Assembly (NCBI GenBank): GCA_012729765.1
Contig: JAAYCM010000090.1
Span: 1 to 64,000, forward strand
DNA length: 64,000 nt
Source of the DNA: Chloroflexota bacterium
GTDB taxonomy: Bacteria > Chloroflexota > Anaerolineae > Aggregatilineales > Aggregatilineaceae
Direction: 5' to 3'
Shown in pieces: positions 8,595 through 18,469 of this stretch. A program made the translations under genes and the position numbers. Every line of letters begins with the position of its first letter. Position 1 is the first letter of the stretch. The notes beneath the pieces were generated by a model. It had not been told where the DNA came from. It did not search any database and was given only the letters and a program-made list of their open reading frames with translations.

Positions 8595-9692
8595 CTAGGG
8601 GGTGTAGGCCATATCCCACCCGGCCTGGACCACCTGGGCGCGGAAGCCCTCGAAGGCAGCGGCATCCAGGCGCAGCAGGCCTGATGCATCCAGCACCTCG
8701 CGCAGCAGTTCCTGCCCGTCGCGCTCCCCGGCGAAGTCTTCCAGGCTCGTGACCAGTTGATCGCGCAGGGCGGCGGGGATGGCGCTGGTGGGCGGGAAGA
8801 CCAGGATATCGTAGGGGATCACGTTCGGCGGGTAGCCGGCCCAGGCACCCTCTGGGGCGGAGACATCCGCCGCAGGCACGAGCACCGTCAGCGCGGCAAT
8901 AAGCTGCTCGCTCGCTACCCGCTCCCCGGCGGCGTTTTCGAGATCGCGGGGCGGATTGTTCTGCAAATCCGCGAAGACATCCGGCACAAACGCCGCCGCG
9001 CTGCACTCGCCCCGGTAGAGCGCGCCGATCATCTCCTCGGCATCGGGATAGGTGTAGATCGGGCCGAGATCGGTGAATGGGTCCAGCCCTTGCGCTTCCA
9101 GGATCAGGCCGGGCGCGATCCAACTGGTCAGTTCTTCACCTTCGACGCGGCAGAAGGGGCGGCCCGCCAATTCGCGCACGGAAGGGATACCCGTCCGGGT
9201 GACGAGCTCGGCGCTGGTGCCGATGGTGGCATCGCTGCCGCGCCCGCGTGTGATGGTCAGCACCGGCTCCGCACCGCAGCGTTCGACCGCGCTGGCCGCC
9301 GTGAACGCATCCAGCCAGGCGGCAGCAGGCGCGCCGCTGCATACCGCGTCGAGGGCCTGCGACTGGTCGGACGCGAGTCTGACCTCGACTGCCAGCCCAA
9401 GCTCGTCGCCCAGATAATCGGCCAGGGAATCGGCGGCATCCGTGGCAGCGCGGCGGCTGCCTTCCGGCACGAAGAACAGCGTGAGTGGGCGCTCGGGCTG
9501 GCCCAGTTCTGGCGCGGGCGGCACATCGGGCAGGGCCGTCGAGCGCGGGGTCGCGGTGGGTGGGACAGCGGTGGCACGCTGCGCCGCGACGGGGTTGTCA
9601 TCTTCTCCCCCGCCGCCGCACGCGCTCAACAGCAGGCCAAGCAGCAGCCAGCCGGCCAGACAGGTCAGGATGGATAGGATTCGGCGGTTGAT
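8595..9692 (-). CDS. PhnD-like substrate-binding lipoprotein (phosphate/phosphonate type)
   Basis: A lipoprotein signal (RRILSILTCLAGWLLLGLLLSACGG) leads into a periplasmic-binding fold of the PhnD type: LTLFFVPEGSRRAATDAADSLADYLGDELGLAVEVRL, then SGAPAAAWLDAFTAASA and a second lobe with AAAFVPDVFADL. No permease or ATPase gene is adjacent, so the ligand and transporter are unknown. The start is uncertain. GTG 9728 and TTG 9713 are in frame but lack ribosome-binding sites. An in-frame ATC at 9692 sits six bases after a perfect GGAGG and would give the N-terminus INRRILSILTC, the coordinate used here. Confidence 0.75.
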   Translation of the reverse strand: MNRRILSILTCLAGWLLLGLLLSACGGGGEDDNPVAAQRATAVPPTATPRSTALPDVPPAPELGQPERPLTLFFVPEGSRRAATDAADSLADYLGDELGLAVEVRLASDQSQALDAVCSGAPAAAWLDAFTAASAVERCGAEPVLTITRGRGSDATIGTSAELVTRTGIPSVRELAGRPFCRVEGEELTSWIAPGLILEAQGLDPFTDLGPIYTYPDAEEMIGALYRGECSAAAFVPDVFADLQNNPPRDLENAAGERVASEQLIAALTVLVPAADVSAPEGAWAGYPPNVIPYDILVFPPTSAIPAALRDQLVTSLEDFAGERDGQELLREVLDASGLLRLDAAAFEGFRAQVVQAGWDMAYTP

Positions 9693-9776
9693 GGCGCACC
9701 TCCGCAGGTTCAAAACGCGCTGCCCCACAGGATACAGCAGTTGGCGGAGCGCGGCAAGCAGCGGCGCGTGGGACGG

Positions 9777-11162
9777 TTAATCAACGTCAGTTGGGACAAG
9801 CTCGACCTCGCGCGCGCCGACGCGGCTTTGCAGCGCCGGGATGCCCACATCCTCATGAATCAACCCGGCCCAACACGCCTGCGGGTTGCGCGCCCGCACG
9901 AGTTCGGTCATGCGGATCGCGCCCCAGACCTCGGCGCGCTGGCCCGGCTGGAGATAGTAGTAAGTCTCGCCATTCTTCTCGTCGTAGACCTCGGTCAGCT
10001 CGTCTTGCGGCGCGATCGCCCAGCGCCAGGGAAAGTCGCTCAGTGATGTATCGCAGTTAATCCCGACGCGCCACGCGCCGGATTCTTCATACGCGCCGAG
10101 CGTGCTGGCCACCTGATCGTACTGGTAGACGGTGCCGGGGAAGGGGCCGGTGGTGCGGATTGGCGTCGAGCCGTAGTTATCGACGGTCAGCTTGAAGACC
10201 AGCATATCGCCGACCGGCATCGTGAAGGTGGTCAGCTCCGAGGCGACGCCTTCCGGCTTGGGGATGCGCTCGCCCGGCGCGTCGCGGTCGGTGTAATACG
10301 CCTCGTCGTAGGGCTGCGTATCGAAGAAAACCAGCGCGCCGGTAGTCTGGACCGTGATCTCGACCTGGGGCAGACCGCCATCCTCGATCCCAAGCTGGCC
10401 CTCACGCACGATGCGCTGGCCCTCGGCATCCTGCGCGACGGCATAGACGGTATACAGGCCATCGAGCGGCGGCTCCATGCCCTGATCGACGCCGCCATCA
10501 TAGTCGTACTCGTGGTTGCCCGGCTCGCCCGGCTCGCGGCCTTCTTCGCGCTCGTCCAGGTAATAACGCTGCCCGGCGGCATCTTCGAGATAGACGCTGA
10601 GGTTGGCCGCTTTTTCGAGATAGACGTTGATGCTCACGCGGTCGTCGATGCCGTCCTGATTGGGTGTGAAGACCGGCGGGTGAATCTCGAAGGCGCTGAT
10701 CAGCGGCAGGGCACTGTCGGCGTTGGCGATCTCCAGCGCGCCGCTGGTGCTGGCCGTTTCGCCGTCGCGCGCCGCTTCGATGGTCCAGGTGTAGCGCCCG
10801 GCTGGGATCAGCCGCTTTTCCACCCGGCCCGCGATCTCCTCATCGGGCAGGGTATAGCCGCCAACGATGCCGCTGAACAACACGGCATATTCGCCAGAGC
10901 TGCGCCGTTCCTGCTCGCGGAAGTAATAGCGCTGGCCGTCCTCGTTTTCGAGATAAATGCTGATCGTGGCGGGGCGGGCCAGCTTGTAGCGAATTGTCGT
11001 CACGTCGTCCACGCCGTCGGCGTTGGGTGAGATCTGGGCGTGATCAAATCCGGCGTCGTCCAGTAGGGGCAGCGGCGGTCGCAGAATCAGGTATCCGGCC
11101 ACGCCGACCACGATCAACGAAATAAGCGCAACCATGACAGTCAGTAATTTTGGCGGAAACAT
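9777..11162 (-). CDS. Membrane-anchored protein with FlgD-like Ig repeats
   Basis: A 461-residue protein with one N-terminal membrane anchor (LLTVMVALISLIVVGVAGYLIL) and an extracytoplasmic region. Two related modules each open with a calcium-site-like SPNADGVDD or TPNQDGIDD, followed by a beta sandwich with YLENEDGQRYYFREQE or YLEDAAGQRYYLDERE. These resemble FlgD/gliding-motility Ig-like domains. The C-terminal ~170 residues are a separate beta-rich region with no motif I recognise. ATG 11162 has GAGGGTG upstream, which favours it over an upstream in-frame ATG at 11195. Its neighbours are envelope genes, so a surface-structural role is plausible. Confidence 0.72.
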   Translation of the reverse strand: MFPPKLLTVMVALISLIVVGVAGYLILRPPLPLLDDAGFDHAQISPNADGVDDVTTIRYKLARPATISIYLENEDGQRYYFREQERRSSGEYAVLFSGIVGGYTLPDEEIAGRVEKRLIPAGRYTWTIEAARDGETASTSGALEIANADSALPLISAFEIHPPVFTPNQDGIDDRVSINVYLEKAANLSVYLEDAAGQRYYLDEREEGREPGEPGNHEYDYDGGVDQGMEPPLDGLYTVYAVAQDAEGQRIVREGQLGIEDGGLPQVEITVQTTGALVFFDTQPYDEAYYTDRDAPGERIPKPEGVASELTTFTMPVGDMLVFKLTVDNYGSTPIRTTGPFPGTVYQYDQVASTLGAYEESGAWRVGINCDTSLSDFPWRWAIAPQDELTEVYDEKNGETYYYLQPGQRAEVWGAIRMTELVRARNPQACWAGLIHEDVGIPALQSRVGAREVELVPTDVD

Positions 11163-11281
11163 CACTAGACACCCTCGCTTCCAAAGCGCCGTCATTATGC
11201 CATGTCCGGCCCAGTTCGCCCACTCCCAGATACACGCCAGGCCGGGCTGTCAGCCAGACGTTGTACAGTCGCCGGGCGAGC

Positions 11282-11372
11282 GTGGGATAATGTGCGATGA
11301 AATTGCATTCGGCGGCAAAGTTTACCCTTGTAAGCAGCCTGTTTCAGCGGTACCATGTGGGATATGTGGGAT
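11282..11372 (+). repeat. GTGGGAT motifs upstream of folC
   Basis: There are three GTGGGAT copies, at 11282-11288, 11357-11363 and 11366-11372. The last two form a tight TGTGGGATA direct repeat with a nine-base period. The same heptamer forms a large array at 19331-19508. A terminator-like hairpin follows in both places. Confidence 0.6.
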
Positions 11373-11390
11373 AATATGTGTCCACTTGCG

Positions 11391-11410
11391 GGCGCTCGCG
11401 GCGCCTTTTT
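11391..11410 (+). terminator. Small terminator-like hairpin before folC
   Basis: GGCGC and GCGCC pair around a TCGCG loop, followed by TTTTT. It lies 55 bases before the folC ATG and after the TGGGAT pair, so it would act on transcripts arising upstream of it (attenuation or a short RNA). Confidence 0.5.
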
Positions 11411-11465
11411 CCTTATCGACCGGCAAGTTAACCTGAACACACACCCATCGAGGGACTGAATCTGG

Positions 11466-12857
11466 ATGACGCTACCTACGCTGCGCAATTTTACGGAAGC
11501 GGTTGACTATCTCTACAGCTTTATCAATTGGGAAGTAGAACGACACGTCCGCTACTCGCCCGAAGCTATGACGCTGGACCGCCCGCGCCGGGTGCTGACG
11601 GCCTTCGGGAATCCACAGGATCGCTACCCGGTCGTTCACATCACCGGCACCAAAGGCAAAGGCTCGGTTGGGGCGATGTGCGCGTCGGCTTTTCAGGCGT
11701 CGGGGCTGCGCACCGGGTTGTATTCTTCGCCTCACCTGCAAGACTTCCGCGAGCGATTCCGCATCGACAATGCGCTGATCAGCCCGGAAGATTTCACCGC
11801 GCTGGTCAACGATCTGCGTCCCGTGATCGAGGCCGAGCCGGACATCACCTGGTTCGAGATCACGACCGCGCTGGCGTTCCTCTACTTCGCGCAGCAGCAG
11901 GTCGATGTCGCCGTGATCGAAGTCGGACTGGGTGGGCGGCTGGATGCCACCAATGTCGTGACTCCGGTCGTTTCAGTGATCACCAGCCTGAGCTATGACC
12001 ATATGCACCTGCTGGGCGATTCGCTGGCGTCGATCACGACCGAGAAGGCCGGGATCATCAAGCCGGGTGTGCCGGTCGTCAGCGCGCCGCAGCCGCTCGA
12101 AGCGCTTGAGGTGCTGGAGCGCATCGCTGCCGAACGCCACGCACCGCTGACGTTGATCGGGCGCGACTGGCTCTTCACGCCTGAAGCGTCCACCCTGAGC
12201 GGCGAGCGCTTCCTGGCCGGGCCGGTGGGTGCGCCGCTGCAGCCCTATGTGACGGCGCTCTCCGGCGAGCATCAGGCACTCAACGCGACGGTGGCTCTGG
12301 CTGCGCTGGAACACGTGCGCGCGGCGGGTGTTCCCGTGACGCCGCAGGGCACCCGCGATGGCTTCCGCCAGGTGGACTGGCCGGGTCGACTGGAGGTGCT
12401 CCCCCACGATCCGCCGCTGGTGCTGGACGCCGCCCACAACGGCGCGTCCGCGCAGCGTCTGAGCGCGGCTCTTGATGAACTCTTTCCGGGTCGGCGTGTG
12501 GTGCTGGTCTTTGGCGCGTCGTCGGATAAGGATGTGCCGGGGATGTTCGATGCGCTGCTGCCGCAGGTCAGCCACCTGATCGCGGCGCAGGCCGTGCACC
12601 CGCGCGCGCTCTCGCCGGACGAGATCGCCGCCGCTGCCGAACAGCAGGGCTTCAGCGGGTCGATCCACCGCATTCCCGATGTACGCGAGGCGCTGGAGCA
12701 GGCGAGCGTGCTGGCTGCCCCGGACGGCGTGATCTGTACGACCGGATCACTGTTCATCGTGGGCGAGGTCCGCACGATCTACGGCCTGCCGCCGGGTCAT
12801 GTGCGCCGCGCCGCGCAGGATGATGTTGCGCCGCTGCGGGCCGACTTCCGCGATTAA
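11466..12857 (+). CDS. folC: Bifunctional folylpolyglutamate synthase / dihydrofolate synthase
   Basis: A 463-residue Mur-ligase-fold enzyme that adds glutamate to (dihydro)folates. The ATP loop is VVHITGTKGKGSVGAM near residues 56-70. Further family signatures are YSSPHLQDFRERFRIDN, VAVIEVGLGGRLDATNVV (Mg site) and SYDHMHLLGDSLASITTEKAGIIKPGVPVV, followed by the C-terminal ligase domain with LDAAHNGAS. Length is typical. GAGGGA precedes the ATG by 11 bases. The gap to lon is 45 bases in the same direction, so the two may share a transcript. Confidence 0.96.
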   Translation: MTLPTLRNFTEAVDYLYSFINWEVERHVRYSPEAMTLDRPRRVLTAFGNPQDRYPVVHITGTKGKGSVGAMCASAFQASGLRTGLYSSPHLQDFRERFRIDNALISPEDFTALVNDLRPVIEAEPDITWFEITTALAFLYFAQQQVDVAVIEVGLGGRLDATNVVTPVVSVITSLSYDHMHLLGDSLASITTEKAGIIKPGVPVVSAPQPLEALEVLERIAAERHAPLTLIGRDWLFTPEASTLSGERFLAGPVGAPLQPYVTALSGEHQALNATVALAALEHVRAAGVPVTPQGTRDGFRQVDWPGRLEVLPHDPPLVLDAAHNGASAQRLSAALDELFPGRRVVLVFGASSDKDVPGMFDALLPQVSHLIAAQAVHPRALSPDEIAAAAEQQGFSGSIHRIPDVREALEQASVLAAPDGVICTTGSLFIVGEVRTIYGLPPGHVRRAAQDDVAPLRADFRD

Positions 12858-12902
12858 ACTTGCCCGGTCAGGACCGGGAATGCCGAAAGATAGAACCGGG
12901 CG

Positions 12903-15338
12903 ATGATAGGACACGGAATCAACGATTTCTACGGCGTACACGACGCCGCACCGGATGCTGAGGGGCTGATCGAGATCACGCTGATCCCGCTGATCGATCT
13001 GGTCGTGTTCCCCAACATGGTGACACCCCTGTTCATCCAGCGCGATCAGGATGTGACCGCGATCAGCGAGGCCCAGGCGCAACACCTGACGGTGTTGGGG
13101 GTGGCGCAGCGCGATGCCACGCTCGACACGCCAGAGCCGGATGACCTTTACCCGATCGGCGTCGAGATGGCGCTGGGGCGTCTGATGCACCTGCCGGAAG
13201 GCGGCACCAGCGCGCTGGCGCAGGGGCGGCGGCGGGTGCAGGTGGTCGAGTATCTCCAGACCAGCCCCTATTATCGCGTTAAGGCCCGCCCGATCGTGGA
13301 AGACTCCGAGCAGACGCGCGAGATCACGGCTTTGATGCGGGTCGTGCTCAATCTGTTTCAGAAGTGTGTGCAGCTTAACCCCAACCTGCCGGAAGAAGCC
13401 TACGTCTATGCGATGAACATCGACGAGCCGGGCTGGTTGGCCGACCTGGCCGCTTCCACCCTCAACCTGACGGTCGAGGAGCGGCAGGAGCTTCTGGAGA
13501 TGGCCGAGCCGCTGCAGCGGCTGCAGCGGATCAGCACGCTGTTGGGGCGCGAGCTGGAAGTGCTGGAGCTTGAGGAGCGTATCCAGTCGCAGGTGCGGCA
13601 GGAAGTCGATCGGGGCCAGCGCGAGATGTTCCTGCGCGAGCAGATGCGCGTGATCCAGAACGAGCTGGGCGAGATGGATATCTTCCAGCAGGAACTGCTC
13701 GATCTGCGCGAGCGAATCGAGCGGGAGCAGATGCCGGACGAAGTGCGCGACAAGGCGCTCAAGGAGCTGGGCCGGTTGCTGGTTATCCCGCCGATGGCTC
13801 CCGAAGTCGGCATGATCCGCTCCTATCTCGACTGGCTGCTCGATCTGCCCTGGCTCAAGACGACCGAAGACAATCTGGACCTGGCGCACGCGGCGAAGGT
13901 GTTGGACGCGGAGCACTACGGGCTGCCCAAAGCGAAAGATCGCATCCTGGAGCATATGGCCGTGCGGCAGCTTGCGCCCGACACGATGCGCACGCCGATT
14001 CTATGCTTCGTTGGACCGCCGGGCACGGGCAAGACTTCGCTGGGGCAGAGCATCGCCAGGGCGCTGGGGCGCGAGTTCGTGCGCGTCAGCCTGGGCGGGG
14101 TGCACGACGAGGCCGAGATTCGCGGCCACCGCCGGACGTATATCGGCGCGCTGCCGGGGCGGATCATCCAGACGATGCGCCGCGCGGGCACGATCAACCC
14201 GGTGTTCATGCTGGACGAGATCGACAAACTGGGCGCGGACTTTCGCGGCGATCCGGCGGCGGCACTGCTCGAAGTCCTCGACCCGGAGCAGAATCATGCC
14301 TTCTCGGATCACTACCTGGACGTGAATTACGATCTCTCGAAGGTCTTTTTCATCACGACGGCCAACTATCTCGACGTGATCCCCTGGGCGCTGCTCGACC
14401 GGATGGAAGTGATCGAGTTCCCCGGTTATGTCGAAGAAGACAAACTCAGCATCGCCCGACAATTCCTGATCCCCCGCCAGCTCGAACAGCACGGCCTGCG
14501 CGATCGCAAGCTGCACTTCGAAGAAAAGGCGCTGCGGGCGATCTGCCGCGAGTACACCTACGAGGCCGGGGTGCGCAACCTGGACCGCGAGATCGCCAAA
14601 ATCTGCCGCAAGCTGGCGCGCCGCGTGGCCGAGAAAAAGCCTATTCCGCACCGCATCACCGTCGAGAGCCTGGATAAGTATCTGGGGCCGCCGCCTTTTG
14701 CCCAAACGCTGGCCGAGGAAGAGGACGAGGTCGGCGTGGCGACCGGCCTGGTGTGGACCGAGAGCGGCGGCGACATCACCGCGATCGAAGTCTCGCTGAT
14801 GCCGGGCAAGGGCGGCCTGATGCTGACCGGGCAGCTTGGCGATATCATGCAGGAGTCGGCCCAGGCGGCGCTGAGCTATACCCGCTCGCGGGCGGCGCAG
14901 CTTGGCATCGACCCAGACGAATTCGAGCAGATCGACGCGCACGTCCACCTGCCGGAAGGCGCCGTGCCGAAGGAAGGCCCGTCGGCGGGTATTACCCTGG
15001 CGACGGCGATGATCTCGGCGCTGACCCAGCGCCCCATCCGGCGTGAGGTCGCCATGACGGGCGAGATCACGCTGCGCGGACGGGTCCTGCCGGTGGGCGG
15101 CATCCGCGAGAAGATTCTGGCCGCGCACCGGGTCGGGATCAAGAAGGTGCTGCTGCCGCGTCGCAACGAGAAAGACCTGGCCGAGATTCCCAAACGCAGC
15201 CTGCGCGGGCTGGAAGTGGTGCTGGTGGGGCATATGGACGAGGTGCTGGAGCACGCGCTGCTGCCGGCACGGCGTTCGACCCAGACCGGCAAGCCGCAGC
15301 CTGAAGCCGGGCGTGAGGAACCGCACGATGAGCGTTAG
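12903..15338 (+). CDS. lon: ATP-dependent endopeptidase La (Lon)
   Basis: An 811-residue LonA protease that degrades misfolded and regulatory proteins in the cytoplasm. Order of domains: LON substrate-binding domain (about 25-215, starting [22 protein letters not shown]), coiled-coil region, AAA module with Walker A GPPGTGKT (about 371-378) and Walker [12 protein letters not shown], and the C-terminal S16 protease domain. The catalytic Ser is in PKEGPSAG (about residue 694) and the Lys in [14 protein letters not shown]. The first ~20 residues ([15 protein letters not shown]) and the polar tail are variable. The ribosome-binding site is weak. The next gene starts 18 bases after the stop. Confidence 0.97.
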   Translation: MIGHGINDFYGVHDAAPDAEGLIEITLIPLIDLVVFPNMVTPLFIQRDQDVTAISEAQAQHLTVLGVAQRDATLDTPEPDDLYPIGVEMALGRLMHLPEGGTSALAQGRRRVQVVEYLQTSPYYRVKARPIVEDSEQTREITALMRVVLNLFQKCVQLNPNLPEEAYVYAMNIDEPGWLADLAASTLNLTVEERQELLEMAEPLQRLQRISTLLGRELEVLELEERIQSQVRQEVDRGQREMFLREQMRVIQNELGEMDIFQQELLDLRERIEREQMPDEVRDKALKELGRLLVIPPMAPEVGMIRSYLDWLLDLPWLKTTEDNLDLAHAAKVLDAEHYGLPKAKDRILEHMAVRQLAPDTMRTPILCFVGPPGTGKTSLGQSIARALGREFVRVSLGGVHDEAEIRGHRRTYIGALPGRIIQTMRRAGTINPVFMLDEIDKLGADFRGDPAAALLEVLDPEQNHAFSDHYLDVNYDLSKVFFITTANYLDVIPWALLDRMEVIEFPGYVEEDKLSIARQFLIPRQLEQHGLRDRKLHFEEKALRAICREYTYEAGVRNLDREIAKICRKLARRVAEKKPIPHRITVESLDKYLGPPPFAQTLAEEEDEVGVATGLVWTESGGDITAIEVSLMPGKGGLMLTGQLGDIMQESAQAALSYTRSRAAQLGIDPDEFEQIDAHVHLPEGAVPKEGPSAGITLATAMISALTQRPIRREVAMTGEITLRGRVLPVGGIREKILAAHRVGIKKVLLPRRNEKDLAEIPKRSLRGLEVVLVGHMDEVLEHALLPARRSTQTGKPQPEAGREEPHDER

Positions 15339-15356
15339 GACGGGTGAACAGGGCGC

Positions 15357-16778
15357 ATGACCGAAGAGGATATTCTGGACCTGCTGCGCAGCGGGCGCAC
15401 TGACGTGCTGGACTGGCTGCCGGGGCGCGCCCCGGTGAGCGATATCGCGGTCACGCTGGCGGCGATGGCGAACACCGCCGGCGGGACGCTGCTGTTGGGT
15501 GTGACGCCGCGTGCCGAGAAGCCGGTGGGTGTGGACGACACCGAGAACGCGGTCGGCCGTGTACTGGAAGCGGCCCTTTCCCTCGACCCGCCGCTGATCA
15601 TCCCACTGCCGCAGGTGGTCAGGGTCAAGGGCTCGCCGATGGTTGTGATCCAGGTGCCGCGCGGGATGCCCTATGTCTACGCGCTGGAAGGGCGCTATCT
15701 GCGACGCGACGGTGAGGCCAATCATCCCCTGACGCCGCAGATGCTGCGCCGGTTGTTTCTGGAACGCGGCGATGTCACGTTCGAGGCTGAGCCAGCGCGT
15801 AACGCGCACAAGGACGATCTCGACTGGGGGCAGGTAGAAGCCTACTATGCTAACCTCAGTGGGATGGGCAGCCTCTCGGCAGAGCAGCTGCTTCTCAAGC
15901 GCGGCTGCCTGGTGATGCACGATGGCGCGGTCCGCCCGACGAACGCCGGAATCCTGCTGTTTGGCAAAGACCCGCAGCCGCTCATTCGTGGGTCGGATAT
16001 CACCGCCGCGCGTTTCGCCGGGCAGGAGATGAGCGATGTGTTCGTGCGGCAGGACATCGGCGGGACACTGCCCCAGCAGATCCGGCGGGTCGAGACATTC
16101 CTGGTCGATAACCTGCGTAAGGGCGTGCAGTTGGGTCGAAATATGGCACGCACCGAGCAGTTGGAATATCCTTTGCAGGCTGTGCGCGAGCTGGTGGTGA
16201 ACGCGGTCGCCCACCGGGATTACAGCATCCAGGGCGACGGCATCCGCCTGTACCTGTTCAGCGACCGGCTGGAGATCACCAGTCCCGGTGGGCTGCCGGG
16301 GCCGGTCACGATCGATAATATTGTGGACGAGCGTTTTTCGCGCAATTCGGCGATCGTGCAGGTGCTCTCGGACATGGGCTTTATCGAGCGCCTGGGCTAC
16401 GGCGTCGATCGCGTGTTGGCGCTGATGCACGAGTATCACCTGCCAGAGCCGGAGTTCACCGAGACGGCGGGCGGTTTTCGCGTCACACTGTTCAATACGC
16501 CGGTGGATGACGAAGGGCCAGCCGAGCCGACGCTGTTCGGGGGCGTCTTCCGGGGCGAGCCGGTCAACCGCCGCCAGGAATATGCGCTGGACTTTCTGAT
16601 CAACCGGAAGAACGCGCGCATCACGAATAAGGACCTGCAAGAGATGTGCCCCGACGTGCACTCGGAGACGATCCGGCGCGACTTCGCCGATCTGGTTAGC
16701 CGGGGCATCCTGGTCAAGATGGGCGAGAAGCGCGGCTCGTACTATGTGCTAAAGAAGCCGAGCGGTGATGCCTACTAG
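15357..16778 (+). CDS. AlbA_2/Schlafen-type ATP-binding transcriptional regulator
   Basis: A 473-residue protein of the family often annotated as a RecG-like ATP-binding or putative DNA-binding protein. It has an N-terminal AlbA_2/Schlafen-like domain (about 10-130; ...MANTAGGTLLLGVTP ... PMVVIQVPRGMPYVYALEGRYLRRDGEAN), the conserved PTNAGILLFGKDPQ, a GHKL-like segment (YPLQAVRELVVNAVAHRDYS ... RLEITSPGGLP ... IERLGYGVDRVLALM) and a C-terminal winged helix (ITNKDLQEMCPDVHSETIRRDFADLVSRGILVKMGEKRGSYYVL) similar to DeoR-type readers. Targets are unknown. The 18-base gap after lon suggests co-transcription. Confidence 0.86.
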   Translation: MTEEDILDLLRSGRTDVLDWLPGRAPVSDIAVTLAAMANTAGGTLLLGVTPRAEKPVGVDDTENAVGRVLEAALSLDPPLIIPLPQVVRVKGSPMVVIQVPRGMPYVYALEGRYLRRDGEANHPLTPQMLRRLFLERGDVTFEAEPARNAHKDDLDWGQVEAYYANLSGMGSLSAEQLLLKRGCLVMHDGAVRPTNAGILLFGKDPQPLIRGSDITAARFAGQEMSDVFVRQDIGGTLPQQIRRVETFLVDNLRKGVQLGRNMARTEQLEYPLQAVRELVVNAVAHRDYSIQGDGIRLYLFSDRLEITSPGGLPGPVTIDNIVDERFSRNSAIVQVLSDMGFIERLGYGVDRVLALMHEYHLPEPEFTETAGGFRVTLFNTPVDDEGPAEPTLFGGVFRGEPVNRRQEYALDFLINRKNARITNKDLQEMCPDVHSETIRRDFADLVSRGILVKMGEKRGSYYVLKKPSGDAY

Positions 16779-16832
16779 CAGCGGGCAGGACCCGCACGTT
16801 TACCCTGATCGTATGGATTCGAACGCCGTGCT

Positions 16833-18410
16833 ATGCTGAAACGGACTGTTATTCGACCCACTCTGGCGCTGGCCCTGTTGAGCCTGGGGCTGGCAGCCTG
16901 TAACTTTGCCATCCAGACACCGACCCCCACGCTGGAACCGTCATCCACGCCCGCGCCGACGCTGACCGCGACGGCAAGCGCGACGCCCAGCATCACGCCG
17001 ACGCCAACCACGCCTGCGACCCCTACGCCCTCGGCCACACCCACGATCACGCCCACGCCGAGTGTGACGCTGCTGCCCTCGGCTACACCGTATCCCTCGG
17101 TCGGGTTTGCCAACGACCAGTGGCGGAATGTCGATGTGCCCGACGATCTGCGTGATGGGCTGGATACCCCCTGGTTCGCGCTGGTGCTGGTCAATGAGCG
17201 GACCGATACCACCAACCTGCAAACGCCGATTCCCGCCTCGGAGATGGAAACGGTCTATCTGATCAACCCGGCCAACGGCGAGGCCCGGCCCGTGATCGAG
17301 CTGCCCGCCAGCACCGGCACGCGGATCTACTGGGCGCCTGATGGGAACAAGCTGGCCTACTTTGTCGAGCCGGCGCTCCAGGCGGACGGCACACTGGTTG
17401 GGGGCGTCTACCTGCTCAATCTCAGCGTCGGGATCAGCCTGCGACTGTTCGATATCCCCGGCCTCAACCCGCGCGGCCTGCCCGATCACGCGCCGGTGTG
17501 GTCACCAGACAGCTCCACACTGGCGATCGCGCTGCCGACCGGGTATGACGTCGATATTTTCACCGTCTCGGCGGATGGCTCGGTTTTCCAGAATCTCACG
17601 GCGCATGGCGCGTATGACTTCTGGCCGGCGTGGTCGCCCGATGGCCGGCGGCTGGCGTTCGTCTCCGACCGGCGCGACTGCCCGACCTGGACGCCGGGCG
17701 AGCCGGATACCTGTGCCGGGCCGGATGCTGTCGCGCCGACCGGGGGCCAGCTTTACGTGATGGACGTCGAGACGGGCACGGTGCGCATGGTGTCCGAGCA
17801 GGCGCTTGATGGGCCGCCGGTGTGGGTCAGTAATTTGCAGGTCACATACACGACCGGGTTGTCGGACCTGCAGGCAGGCGAGTCACAGGTCTGGCTCGCC
17901 AACATCCAGTCGGGCACGGTGCGCGAGGTCACCGGCGATGAAGCGGCGTTGAACCTGGGCGCAGCCTGGGCACCCGGCGGCCTGCAGGTGCTCTATCACC
18001 GTGCCTCGGAACCGGCAGCGATCGAGCTGCGCGACGCCAACGGAAACCTGATCGTATCGACCGATCAATTTGCCTTCGCGCGGTTTGGATTCGCGGCGGA
18101 CTGGTCGCCAGAAGGGGATTATGTGGCTTTCGGCGGGCGCAACGGCCAGTGCCCGCAAGGGCTGATCGTCGCCCGCAACGACCTGACGGTGGTCTATGGC
18201 CCGACGAACTTCCCGCGCGCCTGCGAGCCATCCTATTCGCCGGGCGGGCGCTGGCTGGCCTATGCCGGGATCACGGTCCGGCCCGGCGTGGACGATGGGC
18301 GGCTGGACCTGTTCGTGGCCCAGCGCAACGGCTATGGCGGGACCAATCTCACCGCCCGGCTGCGGGGTGAGATTCGCCTGCTCGGCTGGGTGGGACCGCC
18401 CGCCTCGTGA
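16833..18410 (+). CDS. Lipoprotein with Thr/Pro-rich linker and TolB-like beta-propeller
   Basis: A 525-residue lipoprotein. The signal peptide ends in lipobox LAAC, followed by ~60 residues of TP/TPTP-rich linker (about 30-90). The rest is a beta-propeller built from PD40/WD40-like blades: VWSPDSSTLAIAL, AWSPDGRRLAFVSDRRDCPT, AWAPGGLQVLYH, DWSPEGDYVAFGG, SYSPGGRWLAYAG. Such proteins are usually extracellular binding scaffolds on the outer leaflet. The linker keeps the propeller away from the membrane. No partner is obvious from the neighbours. Confidence 0.83.
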   Translation: MLKRTVIRPTLALALLSLGLAACNFAIQTPTPTLEPSSTPAPTLTATASATPSITPTPTTPATPTPSATPTITPTPSVTLLPSATPYPSVGFANDQWRNVDVPDDLRDGLDTPWFALVLVNERTDTTNLQTPIPASEMETVYLINPANGEARPVIELPASTGTRIYWAPDGNKLAYFVEPALQADGTLVGGVYLLNLSVGISLRLFDIPGLNPRGLPDHAPVWSPDSSTLAIALPTGYDVDIFTVSADGSVFQNLTAHGAYDFWPAWSPDGRRLAFVSDRRDCPTWTPGEPDTCAGPDAVAPTGGQLYVMDVETGTVRMVSEQALDGPPVWVSNLQVTYTTGLSDLQAGESQVWLANIQSGTVREVTGDEAALNLGAAWAPGGLQVLYHRASEPAAIELRDANGNLIVSTDQFAFARFGFAADWSPEGDYVAFGGRNGQCPQGLIVARNDLTVVYGPTNFPRACEPSYSPGGRWLAYAGITVRPGVDDGRLDLFVAQRNGYGGTNLTARLRGEIRLLGWVGPPAS

Positions 18411-18469
18411 TGGAAGAAGGGATTTTCTCTCGGTAACCTGACAGGCTCTGCACAAGGAGAAAGCTGACT

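Larger units (their letters stand above)
11163..11465. other. Divergent intergenic region with TGGGAT motifs and a hairpin
   Basis: This 303-base gap separates the divergent anchored protein gene and folC. It holds one GTGGGAT at 11282-11288, a directly repeated pair at 11357-11372 (nine-base period) running into ATAATATG, and a GGCGC/GCGCC hairpin with five T residues at 11391-11410. The last 55 bases up to folC contain GAGGGA as a likely ribosome-binding site. No open frame of note. Confidence 0.6.

Noticed and set aside
14001-16661. Long minus-strand open frame of 886 codons opposite lon and the AlbA-type gene
   Set aside because: It is a shadow of high-GC coding sequence: no recognisable domain, low-complexity His/Arg/Gln-rich product, and strong genes on the other strand.
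16805-16845. GGATTCGAAC as a tRNA T-loop
   Set aside because: It is isolated; no acceptor, D or anticodon arms can be built around it on either strand.
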